A stretch of 39,185 nucleotides of DNA from JALYXS01 sp051003795 (GCA_051003795.1 JBPCKZ010000013.1:1-39185); one strand, 5' to 3'; positions 1 through 8,583 are shown, counted from the first letter of the stretch. The notes: generated from the letters alone by a model not told the origin. Numbers and translations: made by a program.

Positions 1-82
1 ACATTTACGTCTTTCAGCGTCTTGCGAGGTAACATCACGGGAAATCGTAACGCCTTTCCGAATACCTGATCTTTGTCATTAT

Positions 83-601
83 TCAGGGTTCAGCTTTTCT
101 GAAAAACATTCCGCCTCGGGCTGCTAGCCACATGGTCCACTTATCGACGAATTCCGGGCTTTGCAGAAGGCCTTCGATCACCGTGTCGCGCTTGTTGGCG
201 GTTGTATCGGCGACGAAAGCGCGGATATCGGACGAGGATGGGATTCGGCCCGTCAAATCGAGCGTGATGCGGCGGAGGAACTCTTCATCGCCCGATAGCT
301 TCGCCGATTGAATTCCCGCTTTTGCCAGGGCGCCGAAGATGGCGGCATCGATGAAGTTGCGCTGAGGAATCGATTGGGGCGCGGCGGAAGCGCTACTTTC
401 CGCCGTGCTGAAGCGCTGGTTCAGCTTTGAAGCGCGATCCCAAACCTCGCGCCGGATGCGGCTCTCGCGTGAAAGAAACTCATCGGGATTCGGCGTAAAG
501 GAACAGTTCGCGCCGGAAACTTGCAGCTCATCCGATTTCGCCTGCTTCCAGATCCCAAGTAAGCCGGATGTAAGACCGAAGACAAGAATATAGTTCTTCA
601 C
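83..601 (-). pseudogene. Truncated DUF1549 (PSD1-type) protein, N-terminal part only
   Basis: The 172-residue frame has a hydrophobic N-terminus and a region from about residue 36 (TPNPDEFLSRESRIRREVW) resembling acidobacterial members of the DUF1549/DUF1553 family. From about residue 82 it matches the DUF1549 core (FIDAAIFGALAKAG, then DEEFLRRITLDLTGRIPSS and SPEFVDKWTMW). Family members normally run for several hundred more residues into a DUF1553 domain. Here the match stops after KWTMW, 14 unrelated residues follow and the frame ends. Neither of the other two frames continues the homology in the last 82 bases I could read. I infer a truncated, non-functional copy; the alternative is a genuine short protein, which I think unlikely. 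A full-length relative lies at 17625-20057. Confidence 0.65.
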
Positions 602-829
602 TGGAAAAGTCCCCTCGAGCGGGCGTTCAGAGTGGGAACACGGAAGTTTCTTAAATGTTGCAAAAAAAGACGGTCCTGCGCGGAAGGTGAATTTTCAGGA
701 CGATTGTTCGGGGCGGGGCGATGGAGCGCCCGCCCCCAGCGCCCAAGCCCCGTTGCTTGGCCGCAACGGAATGGCCCACCTTTTGCCGCTTCGCTTGGCC
801 GCGCCAGTAAGGGCCGATCGAACTCAAGT

Positions 830-1064
830 GCCCCACGCAGATGCCCGCCATAGGCAGCGTCACTTGCGTCAGCTCCCCCGACCCGCCCGGATCGTAGGTG
901 AATAGATAAGAGGCGCTGCCCGGACTCAACGCCCGCACGTCCTCGACCGCGGTGATGCGCGCACTCGAATTCAGCCAGTTCGTCCCCACCCCGGCGTCGT
1001 AGCGGATCAGCAGTTTCGCCCCATGATAACGAGGTCCCCAAAAATGGTTGTGCTTCGGTTCACC
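830..1064 (-). pseudogene. RHS/YD-repeat protein fragment with a frameshift
   Basis: Read leftward from about 1064, one frame gives GEPKHNHFWGPRYHGAKLL, then IRYDAG, a stretch with WLNSSARI, and SYLFTYDPGGSGELTQVTLP. The last part has the form typical of YD/RHS repeats (YxxxGxLTxVTxP). At base 852 the expected continuation YGGHLR lies in the next frame, so about one base has been lost there. No start codon, signal or C-terminal part of the protein can be found, and homology fades on both sides. I read this as a decayed remnant of a large RHS-like surface protein. The family assignment rests on motif recognition only. Confidence 0.5.
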
Positions 1065-1171
1065 CCGCCAACATGCCCGCCGCCGTACATAGATCAGGTG
1101 ACAAAGGTGCGCGCCCTTACCCGACGGTAGGTTCCCAGTCCACTTTTGGGCTTGCTTACCGGCCGCCGGGG

Positions 1172-1288
1172 GGAGTTTCTCATGCCTCTCGATTGCGACC
1201 TGAGCGCTGCAGTATCATTCGATTGATCTCCGCGCGGAAGGCTAACGAACGGGAGAAGAGGCAATATGATGAAACGCTATCGACTTGA
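1172..1288 (+). pseudogene. brnT: 3' remnant of a BrnT-type toxin gene
   Basis: The last 39 codons of a plus-strand frame read GVSHASR followed by RPERCSIIRLISARKANERE and KRQYDE. This matches the conserved C-terminus of BrnT ribonuclease toxins, whose usual ending is of the form RIISARKATxxERRxYE. BrnT proteins are about 90 residues, so the N-terminal half, including most of the fold, is missing; upstream codons in this frame look unrelated. The stop at 1286-1288 overlaps the start of the brnA-like frame at 1266, the gene order and overlap usual for brnTA operons. The remnant should have no toxin activity. Confidence 0.6.
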
Positions 1289-1619
1289 CCAGAAGAAGCC
1301 CCCGCAGCTCACCACGGCCGAAGCCCGGCGGATGGATGCCGCGCCTATTGATTATTCGGACATTCCGCCTCTCGGGGATGAGTTTTTTTAGAAAGCAAGA
1401 GCCGAATGGCCCCCGGCTCAAGAGCAACTCACCATCCGTCGTGACGCGGATGTACTGGATTGGCTGAAGGCAAACGGGAGGGGCTGCCAGACGCGCATCA
1501 ATCACATTCTCCGAGCGGCAATGGAGAGCCAACCGCCGCGCCGGTCGCTTTCGGCGGCAGCACCGAAAAAGAACGCCGCGCCACGCACGCACCCCCTTAA
1601 TTATGGCTCCCATTTCTGA
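1266..1619 (+). pseudogene. brnA: BrnA-like antitoxin frame interrupted by TAG
   Basis: An ATGATG start at 1266 overlaps the end of the brnT remnant. The frame runs 117 codons to a TGA at 1617-1619 but has an in-frame TAG at 1389-1391, just after a run of seven T. Before the stop it reads TTAEARRMDAAPIDYSDIPP and LGDEFF; after it, in the same frame, KARAEWPPAQEQLTIRRDAD, VLDWLKANGRGCQTRINHIL and RAAMES. The second part is the ribbon-helix-helix DNA-binding region typical of BrnA/DUF4415 antitoxins. Because both halves are in one frame, a single nonsense change explains the break. The C-terminal tail (SAAAPKKNAAPRTHPLNYGS) looks like extra read-out sequence. Reading through a TAG is possible but unsupported. 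Confidence 0.65.
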
Positions 1620-1652
1620 TATAGTTTCAGAAACGAACCGGTCATACCTCTA

Positions 1653-1660
1653 AAGGATGA
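1653..1660 (+). promoter_or_regulatory. Ribosome binding site of the molybdenum hydroxylase operon
   Basis: AAAGGATG lies a few bases before the ATG at 1667 and gives a purine-rich Shine-Dalgarno match at normal spacing. It supports that start over later in-frame ATGs and keeps the Tat signal in the protein. Confidence 0.45.
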
Positions 1661-1666
1661 TGCCCC

Positions 1667-2323
1667 ATGAAGGAAAAACCTCCAAGTTCCGAAAACGACT
1701 TCCTTAAAAAACGAAAATCGAACGGCGTCTCGCGGCGTGGATTTTTACACGGCGTGAGTGTCGGCAGCACGGCTTTGGGCGCGGGCGTCCTTGGCTCCGT
1801 TGCCCCGCCGGCCGAAGCGGCAACTTCACAGGCTGGCCCCGCGGCCGTGCCCATCACGCTCCGCATCAACGGCAAGGCCATGCACCTTACCGTCGAGCCG
1901 CGCGTCACGCTTCTCGACGCGATGCGGAATTATCTCGATCTCACCGGCGCCAAGCGCGTCTGCGATCGCGGCACTTGCGGCGCTTGCACTTCGATCGTTA
2001 ACGGCAGGGTGATGTACAGTTGCACCGTGCTCGCGATCGACGCGCAAGGCAAAGATATTCAAACCATCGAGGGATTGGCGCCGGCGGGCAAGATGCATCC
2101 GGTATCCGCCGCTTTCGTCAACAACGACGGGCAGCAATGCGGATACTGCACGCCGGGTTTTGTGATGGCCTCCAAAGGCTTTATCGATCGGAATCCCGAC
2201 CCCACGTTCGAAGATGTCGAGGCGGGCCTCGGCGGCAATCTTTGCCGTTGCGGGACCTACGTCGGCGTCAGGAAAGCGGTTCTTGAAGCAGCGAAAGAAA
2301 TGAAAGGAGCGCGCCGTGGCTGA
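1667..2323 (+). CDS. Tat-exported (2Fe-2S) subunit of a xanthine dehydrogenase/aldehyde oxidoreductase family enzyme
   Basis: This 218-residue protein is the small iron-sulfur subunit that carries electrons from the molybdenum centre to FAD. A twin-arginine signal (SRRGFLHGV, residues 22-30) and an Ala-rich cleavage region near residue 50 indicate folded export to the periplasm. A plant-type ferredoxin domain follows, with C99, C104, C107 and C119 for the first cluster. A helical domain then carries C158, C161 (QCGYC) and C193, C195 (CRC) for the second. All eight ligands are present. The gene overlaps the Mo-subunit gene by 8 bases, as expected for an operon. The architecture resembles periplasmic PaoABC aldehyde oxidoreductase, but the substrate cannot be told from sequence. 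Confidence 0.93.
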   Translation: MKEKPPSSENDFLKKRKSNGVSRRGFLHGVSVGSTALGAGVLGSVAPPAEAATSQAGPAAVPITLRINGKAMHLTVEPRVTLLDAMRNYLDLTGAKRVCDRGTCGACTSIVNGRVMYSCTVLAIDAQGKDIQTIEGLAPAGKMHPVSAAFVNNDGQQCGYCTPGFVMASKGFIDRNPDPTFEDVEAGLGGNLCRCGTYVGVRKAVLEAAKEMKGARRG

Positions 2324-4451
2324 TTATAGTTGGCCCCCCATGGAAAAACGGCGGGTGATGGGGAAACCCACGTCCCGCATTGATGGGCACCTGAAGTCGA
2401 CCGGTCGAGCGAAGTATGCTTCCGATTACTGGAGCAAGGATCTTCTCTTCGCCCGCCTGGTGACCTCGCCGCATGCCCACGCGAAGGTCGTGAAGGTCGA
2501 TATAGCGGACGCGAAAAACATGAAGGGCGTCACCGCCGTTCGCGTAATCTCGCCGCCCGGCACGGAGATTCAGTGGGAAGGAACCGAGGTGGCGGCTGTC
2601 GCGGCGATCACCGAAGAGATCGCGCGCGATGCGGCGCGCGCCATCAAGGTTGAATATGAGGTGATGCCGCACCTGGTGAAGGAAGAGGATCTCAAGATTG
2701 CGGGCGCGCGCGCCAAAGCGTCGGGCGAGCAGGTCACGGGCGATCCGGACAAAGCATTTCAGGATGCCGAAGTCACGTCGGAAGGCTTCTACGCGATTCC
2801 CGTGATTACGCACTGCTGCCTCGAATCGCACGGTCAAGCGATTGCGTGGAAAGAAGACGGCATGGATTATTGGCCGTCCACGCAGAACGTTTCCGGCATC
2901 GGCGTCGATATCGGCAAAGCGTTGAATCTCGCGCCCGATAAGATTCACGTGCACATGGACAATATCGGCGGCGGGTTCGGCAGCAAGTTCTCGGCGGACC
3001 GCTGGGGCGTCGAATGCGCGCAGCTTTCGAAAGAGAGCGGCGGGCGCCCGGTGAAGTTAATGCTCGAGCGCAACACCGAATTGACGATCGCGGGCAACCG
3101 GCCTTCGGCCTACGCGAAAATCAAAATCGGCGCCAAGAAAGACGGCACTCTCACGTCGTGGCAATCGGAATCCTGGGCGACCGGCGGCATCGGGGGCGGC
3201 GGCACTCCGCCGATTCCGTACGTGTTCACCGAAATTCCGAACCAGCGCAAGACTCACTCCGCCGTTTCGATCAACACCGGCGGCGTGCGCGCGTGGCGTG
3301 CTCCGAATCATCCGCAGGCATCGTATCTCACGTGCAGCGCGTTGGAGGATCTCGCGGCGAAGCTCAATATGGATCCGGTCGAGCTGTTCGATAAGAACCT
3401 CGGCCTGACGGCGCGCGAGAACGTTTACCGCGCGCAACTGCAAAAAGCTTCGGAGCTCATCGAATGGAAGAAAAACTGGCATCCACGCGGCCAGTCCGGC
3501 TCGGGCACGGAAAAGCACGGCCTGGGGCTCGCGGTGAATACGTGGGGCGGCGGCGGCCACGCCAGCAATTGCCTCACGACCATCAATCCCGATGGCAGCG
3601 TTCAGGTGGAACTCGGCAGCCAGGATCTCGGCACGGGAACGAAAACCATTATCACGATGGTTGCGGCCGAAACGCTCGGCCTGCCGCTCGGCGCGATCAC
3701 GCTCAACATCGGGGATAACAAATACCCGACTTCGGGCGGCTCCGGCGGTTCGACCACGGTTGGCGGGGTTTCGTCGTCCACGCGGAAATCGACCGTGAAC
3801 GCGCTCGCGAAGTTGTTCGAGGTCGTCGCTCCGGTCATGAACGCGCCGGCCGATCGGCTCGAAGCCGTCGACGGGCGCATTCAGGTCAAGGGCAATCCTT
3901 CGAAGAGTCTGGAGTGGAAGGCGGCGTGCGCCAAACTCGGCACAAGCAAGATCGCAGAAATGGGCGTCAACGATCAGAAAAAACCCGATGGGCTGAATTC
4001 GAGCGGCGTTGGCGGCGTGCAGATGGCGCACGTCAAAGTCGATACGGAGACGGGGATCGTGCGCATGGTCCGATTCGTGGCGGTGCAGGATATCGGCTTG
4101 GTGGTGAATCCGAAACTGGCGCAGAGCCAGATACACGGCGCGGCCATCATGGGAATCTGCGGCGCGCTCATGGAGGAGCGGGTAATGGACCAGCAAACCG
4201 GGCGCATGTTAAACGCGGACATGGAGTTCTACAAGCTTGCCGGTATCGGCGATATTGGCGAGATTATCGCGCATCTGGATATCACGCCGGAGCACGACAA
4301 GCGGGGTGTAGTTGGGCTGGGCGAACCGGCCGCGATCGGCGTGATCGCGAGCATCGGCAACGCCGTGGCGAATGCGATCGGAGTGCGCGTCCCGCAAGTG
4401 CCGCTGATTCCGAGCCGCGTTCTGGCCGCGCTGGGAGAAAGGAGAGCGTAA
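2316..4451 (+). CDS. Molybdopterin-binding catalytic subunit, xanthine dehydrogenase/aldehyde oxidase family
   Basis: The 711-residue catalytic subunit starts at GTG inside the end of the FeS-subunit gene. The N-terminal a/b hammerhead domain (VMGKPTSRIDG through VEYEVMP, about residues 10-115) is followed by the molybdopterin cytosine dinucleotide-binding domains. These carry DNIGGGFGSK near residue 215, GGVRAWRAP near 325 and GSQDLGTGT near 435. Near the C-terminus GLGEPA contains E670, aligned with the family's catalytic base glutamate. The enzyme hydroxylates a carbon next to a heteroatom or an aldehyde using water. No signal peptide is visible, so export probably occurs by hitch-hiking on the Tat-borne FeS subunit. 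Aldehyde, purine or another heterocycle are all possible substrates. Confidence 0.93.
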   Translation: MADYSWPPMEKRRVMGKPTSRIDGHLKSTGRAKYASDYWSKDLLFARLVTSPHAHAKVVKVDIADAKNMKGVTAVRVISPPGTEIQWEGTEVAAVAAITEEIARDAARAIKVEYEVMPHLVKEEDLKIAGARAKASGEQVTGDPDKAFQDAEVTSEGFYAIPVITHCCLESHGQAIAWKEDGMDYWPSTQNVSGIGVDIGKALNLAPDKIHVHMDNIGGGFGSKFSADRWGVECAQLSKESGGRPVKLMLERNTELTIAGNRPSAYAKIKIGAKKDGTLTSWQSESWATGGIGGGGTPPIPYVFTEIPNQRKTHSAVSINTGGVRAWRAPNHPQASYLTCSALEDLAAKLNMDPVELFDKNLGLTARENVYRAQLQKASELIEWKKNWHPRGQSGSGTEKHGLGLAVNTWGGGGHASNCLTTINPDGSVQVELGSQDLGTGTKTIITMVAAETLGLPLGAITLNIGDNKYPTSGGSGGSTTVGGVSSSTRKSTVNALAKLFEVVAPVMNAPADRLEAVDGRIQVKGNPSKSLEWKAACAKLGTSKIAEMGVNDQKKPDGLNSSGVGGVQMAHVKVDTETGIVRMVRFVAVQDIGLVVNPKLAQSQIHGAAIMGICGALMEERVMDQQTGRMLNADMEFYKLAGIGDIGEIIAHLDITPEHDKRGVVGLGEPAAIGVIASIGNAVANAIGVRVPQVPLIPSRVLAALGERRA

Positions 4452-5431
4452 TGGAAAATTTTGCGTACGCCAATCCAACGACGCTGAGGGAAGCGGTCGG
4501 GCTGTTGGGAACGAAGTGGGGCGAAGTCGAGGTGCTCGCGGGCGGCACGGACCTAGTCAGCATGATGAAGGAATATCTTGTCTCGCCCAAGCTGGTGGTG
4601 AACATCAAAAACATCAAAGAGTTGGGCGGCATCGGTTCCGGCAATCATGTTGTCCGCTTGGGGGCCACCGCCACGTTTGACGATCTCACTGAGAACTCCA
4701 TGCTTCGCAAGAGCTATCCGGCTTTGGTCGAAGCCGTGCGCGGAGTGAGCAGCCCGCAGATTCGCAACATGGGAACTGCCGGGGGCGACCTGTGCCAGCG
4801 TCCGCGCTGCTGGTATTTTCGGCAGGGCTTCGGGCTTTTGGCCCGAAATAAAGACGGGAAGCCGCTCGTTCCGGACGGCGAGAACCGTTATCACGCGATC
4901 CTGGCCAACAAGGGTCCGGCTTACTTCGTGAGTCCGTCCAGTTTGGGGCCGGCGCTAATTGCATTAGGCGCGACCGTGCGGTTGGTCTCGGCATCGGGCA
5001 GCCGCGATGTGCCGGTCGAAAAGTTTTTTATATCGCCGCAAACCGACACTACGCACGAGACCGCGATTCTTCCGAACGAGATTTTGACGGAGATCAATAT
5101 CCCGGCCGGGTCGAGTCGTAACGCCACTTACGAGGTACGCGAGAAGACGGCTCTCGATTGGCCGTTGGCCGTGGCCTCGGTAGCGCTTAAGATGAATGGC
5201 GGAAGCGTTTCGAGCGCGCGCGTGGTGCTCGGACACGTGGCACCCACGCCATTCGCCGCGACGGCCGCGGATAAATTCCTTGTGGGCAAGTCCATAACGG
5301 AAGATGTCGCGGAGCAGGCCGGGAAGGAAGCGCTGATGAGCGCGACTCCGCTCAGCCAAAACGGCTACAAGGTTCAGCTTGCGCGCGTGGCCGTGAAGCG
5401 GGCGTTGTTACAGGCCGCCAAGAACGCATAA
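4451..5431 (+). CDS. FAD-binding subunit M, xanthine dehydrogenase family
   Basis: The 326-residue FAD subunit starts at the ATG at 4451, which shares its A with the upstream TAA stop (TAATG), so translation is probably coupled. The frame is open far upstream, but MENFAYANPTTLREAV is the family's usual N-terminus. FAD contacts are seen in LAGGTDL (residues 29-35) and the flavin loop MGTAGGDLCQRPRCWYF (107-123). C115 and C120 sit in that loop. PaoB-type subunits bind an extra 4Fe-4S cluster near this site, but I do not see enough further cysteines to claim one here. The C-terminal part matches the CO dehydrogenase flavoprotein C-terminal domain. It completes the three-subunit enzyme. Confidence 0.93.
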   Translation: MENFAYANPTTLREAVGLLGTKWGEVEVLAGGTDLVSMMKEYLVSPKLVVNIKNIKELGGIGSGNHVVRLGATATFDDLTENSMLRKSYPALVEAVRGVSSPQIRNMGTAGGDLCQRPRCWYFRQGFGLLARNKDGKPLVPDGENRYHAILANKGPAYFVSPSSLGPALIALGATVRLVSASGSRDVPVEKFFISPQTDTTHETAILPNEILTEINIPAGSSRNATYEVREKTALDWPLAVASVALKMNGGSVSSARVVLGHVAPTPFAATAADKFLVGKSITEDVAEQAGKEALMSATPLSQNGYKVQLARVAVKRALLQAAKNA

Positions 5432-5443
5432 ACGTCTTCGACT

Positions 5444-5665
5444 ATGGGCGGGGAGAGGCCGGGAATCTCGCGCGTCGGTTACGAGCGCTGCGACTATCTG
5501 CGTTGGAAGGGAATGTTTATCGAAGCCGAGTGGGACCCCACGGTCCCGCACGGCAACGATCGCGCCTTCTGGTGCCAGCACACCTACAATTGCCTGGGTC
5601 CGGATAGCAAATTGGTCGACGAGTACGAGTGCAACCCCGCCCGGCCTTGCTATAAGCCGTTGTAG
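5444..5665 (+). CDS. Small cysteine-rich hypothetical protein downstream of the molybdenum hydroxylase
   Basis: This 73-residue protein begins 12 bases after the FAD-subunit stop, in the same direction. Five cysteines fall in the order YERCDYL, FWCQHTYNCLG, YECNP and RPCYKPL, with many aromatic and acidic residues between. There is no signal peptide or membrane segment. I do not recognise a named domain, although the residue pattern looks conserved rather than random (RWKGMFIEAEWDPTVPHGND). Position suggests a role with the upstream enzyme, perhaps metal or cluster binding, but that is inference. A chance frame is possible but less likely, given the composition and tight spacing. Confidence 0.6.
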   Translation: MGGERPGISRVGYERCDYLRWKGMFIEAEWDPTVPHGNDRAFWCQHTYNCLGPDSKLVDEYECNPARPCYKPL

Positions 5666-5751
5666 CGGATTCAAGCGGCGACCCATCCGGGGCAACTCCC
5701 CAAACCGAAGGAACCGCCCACACCCGCGAATCGCGGTAACGGGATCAACAG
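5666..5751. other. Short convergent intergenic region
   Basis: This separates the converging 73-residue gene and the kinase gene. It holds only a weak hairpin (CCGCG AAT CGCGG, 5724-5736) with no T-run in either direction, so I do not call a terminator. Confidence 0.3.
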
Positions 5752-8583
5752 TTATCGAAACTCCGAAACCTTCATCATTTGAGTGCTCAGAAAGTCGGTT
5801 AGCGTATAGATCAGGGCGCTCCCGTCGGCGGGGACACTGAACACATAGTCGGGCTCCTCGACTCCCGGCAGCGGGTGGATTCTTTTCGTGGCGTAATCGT
5901 AATAGGCGAGGTTTGCGACTTTCCCCTTCTCTCCGGAAGCGCCTTCAGGCGAAAAGAAAATACCCTGCCGCGTGGGCACGAAGTACTTGGCGGCGGTAAT
6001 CAATAGCTTCGCGTCACCGCCTTCGGCGGGCATCGCCCAGACAGCCTCTTTCCTTTCATAGCGTCCGGAAAAATAGATGGACTTTCCGTCTGTCGAAAAC
6101 ACGGCATTGGAAGAGACCTGATGCGTAACTCGTTGCGGTTGACCGCTAACCGGTGGGACCCGCCAGATCCGTTGCCCGCCGTCGCGATAGGACGTGAAGT
6201 ACACCCAGCGGCCGTCGGGAGAAAACGTGGAAATCTCGTCAAGCGCCGGCGACTCGGTGAGGCGAAGCGGCGGTGACCCAGGCCCATCGACCACGAAGAC
6301 GTCGGTTTGGTTGTCGCACTGCGCAGTGTAAGTGATCCGGCGTCCATCAGCGGACCAATGCGGCACGGCAACATCGGGGCAAGCCGAGCCGGTCCATTGC
6401 GTTTCGGCTCCTGTCCGGATGTCCAATACCCAGACCTGCGGCGTGCCGGCGCGGTCCGAGATAAAAGCGATTCGCGTGCCGTCCGCCGACACGCTCGGAT
6501 GGGTGTTGTAGCTGTTGGAAACGACCAGTCTTCGCAGGCCCTCCGGCCGGGGCCGCGGAATACCTTGCGCGTCACGATCGAGTGGACGCCAGAAAATATT
6601 GAACGCGTGCAACTGCCGCATGTAAATGAAGGTAGTCTGTGCTCCGTGTTGCCGCCGGGCAAAGGCGGGGCCGTAACCGAACTCACCGGCGCCCACCAGC
6701 AACCGAGGTTTGGCGTCCCGTGTTTGAGCTACGCGCAGCAATCGCCTTTCGCGGAGCGTACCGCTGGAAAATACGATCTCCCGCCCGTCCGGCGTCCAGG
6801 CGGGCTGAATGTTATATGGTTTTCCGGTCACGACGCGGCGAGCCGGGCCTGCCGCTCCCATACGCGCATTCAGCGGCATCAGGAAAATATCGCTCGAAAA
6901 TGGTGCGAGCCGCCGGCTGAAGGCCAAGGTCTTCCCGTCGGGTGAAATGGCCGGCGTCGAATCGCCGAACGGCTCGCTCGCCCGCGGCGGATGCGTGATC
7001 TGTTTCATTGGTCCACCAGCCAGCGGAACGGCGTACAATGCCATCTCCTGTTCCGGCGTCTCGTTGGTGGATACGACGAGCGAGTTGCCGTCCGGCGACC
7101 AGGTCAGGTCGCCGAGCCCCGGAGTTCGTAACCGGGCAATCCGGCGCTCGTCACGGCCTTCGGCGTGAATCACCATTAAGTCCGCTTCGCGTCCTCCGTT
7201 GGTACGCAGAAATGCGATCCAATGGCCATCCGGCGACCATGCGGGAAATTTCTCCAAAGCTGTTCCGGACGTCAGCCGCACCGGTTGACCGCCCTGTAGG
7301 CTTTTCACATAAATTAAATTGCCGTTGTTCGAAGCGTGGGCAACGTAGGCCACCCGCTCGCCGCCAGGCGACATCGCAGCCTGGCCATCCACGCCGGGGT
7401 CGGCGCCGAAGGGAGTGGCTTCGAGCGCCCCTTCCCCGGGGTGGCGGCTGGACAACACCCACGCCAACGTCCCCAGCGCGATTGCTACAGCTGCGATGGC
7501 CACCGCTGTCACGTACGATGGGGTCGGGCGAGGAGGGCGATCCGGCAATGGCGGCTGAGCCAACACTGCTGCAGGGACGGGGGGCGGTGTGGATGGTTCC
7601 CGCCTGCAAAGCTGTGCCTCAATCTGCTTCAGTTCGACCGCCACCCGGCCAGCCTCGGGTCGTGCCGCTGGATCTTTGGCCAACATCCGGCCAATCAGAG
7701 CGGTGAGTTGCGGCGGCGCAAGCGGATTCAGATCGGACAGGTCTGGCGGCGAGTCGGTCGCGATCGCCAACATCGCATCCACCGGCGTCGCTGCGGAGAA
7801 CGGATGCGAGCCCGATGCCAGTTCGAAGAGCACGGCGCCAATCGAAAACACGTCCGAAGCCGCTGTCAAATGTTGACTCCGGGCCTGTTCCGGCGACATG
7901 TAACGCAGGGTTCCGAGCGGTACACCCGAACCTGAACCCCCGGAATCCTCCGTAACCTCACGCGCCAGCCCAAAATCCAGCACTTTCACATAGCCATCCG
8001 GCCGCACCATCAGGTTCTCGGGCTTGATGTCGCGATGAATGATCCCCTGGCGGTGGGCGGCTGCCAGAGCCTGCGCGACCTGCGCGCCGAAATGGCAGAC
8101 GTCTTCAACCCGCAAGACTCTGCCGCAGAGTTCGCGAAACGAACTGCCTTCCACCAGTTCCATGGCGATTGCCACTTCGGATCCCGACTCCACCACGTGA
8201 TAGATCGAGATGATATTGGGATGATTGAGCGCCGATGCGGCCTTCGCTTCCCGAATGTGGCGCTCAACGTCAAGTGCACGGCCGGCTCGCCCCGACGGCA
8301 GAACTTTCAGCGCGATGACGCGCCCGAGCGTCGCGTCCCTCGCCGAATAGACGTCGCCCATGCCGCCGCGTCCGAGAAGCCCGGTAATGCGGTACGGGCC
8401 GAGCATCGTCCCGATCCGCGATCCACTGCGGGATTGACTGCCCGCCGGGTACTGCGCCGCCGGCGAACCGGATTCACCGGCGGGCTCCGTTTTCCGGAGG
8501 AGCGCCATTACTTCCGAAGCAACCGCCGCATCGATACTCCGCGCGCGAAGATTAGGTGGCTCGTTCTTCAGGCGAAAGGTCAC
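5752..8583 (-). CDS. Transmembrane Ser/Thr protein kinase with TolB/WD40-like propeller
   Basis: The 943-residue frame begins at a GTG. A Hanks-type kinase domain spans about residues 64-325: glycine loop GRGGMGDVY (71-79), lysine K93 in ALK, catalytic HRDIKPEN (183-190) and DFG (203-205), all intact. A proline-rich linker and one membrane segment (about 357-377) follow. The outer part consists of repeated PD40/TolB-type blades (WSPDGHWIAFL, WSPDGNSLVVS, ISPDGKTLAFS, WTPDGREIVFS, FSPDGRWVYFT). Such proteins are common in Acidobacteria, where the propeller is thought to sense a ligand and the kinase signals in the cytoplasm. The gene follows a sigma factor gene. The true N-terminus probably lies in another frame (8552-8632); see that entry. 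Confidence 0.9.
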   Translation of the reverse strand: MTFRLKNEPPNLRARSIDAAVASEVMALLRKTEPAGESGSPAAQYPAGSQSRSGSRIGTMLGPYRITGLLGRGGMGDVYSARDATLGRVIALKVLPSGRAGRALDVERHIREAKAASALNHPNIISIYHVVESGSEVAIAMELVEGSSFRELCGRVLRVEDVCHFGAQVAQALAAAHRQGIIHRDIKPENLMVRPDGYVKVLDFGLAREVTEDSGGSGSGVPLGTLRYMSPEQARSQHLTAASDVFSIGAVLFELASGSHPFSAATPVDAMLAIATDSPPDLSDLNPLAPPQLTALIGRMLAKDPAARPEAGRVAVELKQIEAQLCRREPSTPPPVPAAVLAQPPLPDRPPRPTPSYVTAVAIAAVAIALGTLAWVLSSRHPGEGALEATPFGADPGVDGQAAMSPGGERVAYVAHASNNGNLIYVKSLQGGQPVRLTSGTALEKFPAWSPDGHWIAFLRTNGGREADLMVIHAEGRDERRIARLRTPGLGDLTWSPDGNSLVVSTNETPEQEMALYAVPLAGGPMKQITHPPRASEPFGDSTPAISPDGKTLAFSRRLAPFSSDIFLMPLNARMGAAGPARRVVTGKPYNIQPAWTPDGREIVFSSGTLRERRLLRVAQTRDAKPRLLVGAGEFGYGPAFARRQHGAQTTFIYMRQLHAFNIFWRPLDRDAQGIPRPRPEGLRRLVVSNSYNTHPSVSADGTRIAFISDRAGTPQVWVLDIRTGAETQWTGSACPDVAVPHWSADGRRITYTAQCDNQTDVFVVDGPGSPPLRLTESPALDEISTFSPDGRWVYFTSYRDGGQRIWRVPPVSGQPQRVTHQVSSNAVFSTDGKSIYFSGRYERKEAVWAMPAEGGDAKLLITAAKYFVPTRQGIFFSPEGASGEKGKVANLAYYDYATKRIHPLPGVEEPDYVFSVPADGSALIYTLTDFLSTQMMKVSEFR

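Noticed and set aside
598..1041. 147-codon minus-strand frame before the DUF1549 remnant
   Set aside because: Only a short part (YGGHLR) continues the RHS fragment; the rest has Arg/Pro-rich shadow composition, so I treat it as decayed sequence.
1389..1391. TAG in the brnA-like frame as a recoded (pyrrolysine or readthrough) codon
   Set aside because: No pyrrolysine genes are in the window, and the neighbouring toxin gene is also broken, so a nonsense mutation is simpler.
3057..4196. 379-codon minus-strand frame inside the molybdenum subunit gene
   Set aside because: It is Arg/His-rich shadow sequence from the opposite strand of a well-matched enzyme gene, with no family match of its own.
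5724..5736. Hairpin between converging genes as a bidirectional terminator
   Set aside because: The five-pair stem is short and has no T-run on either strand.
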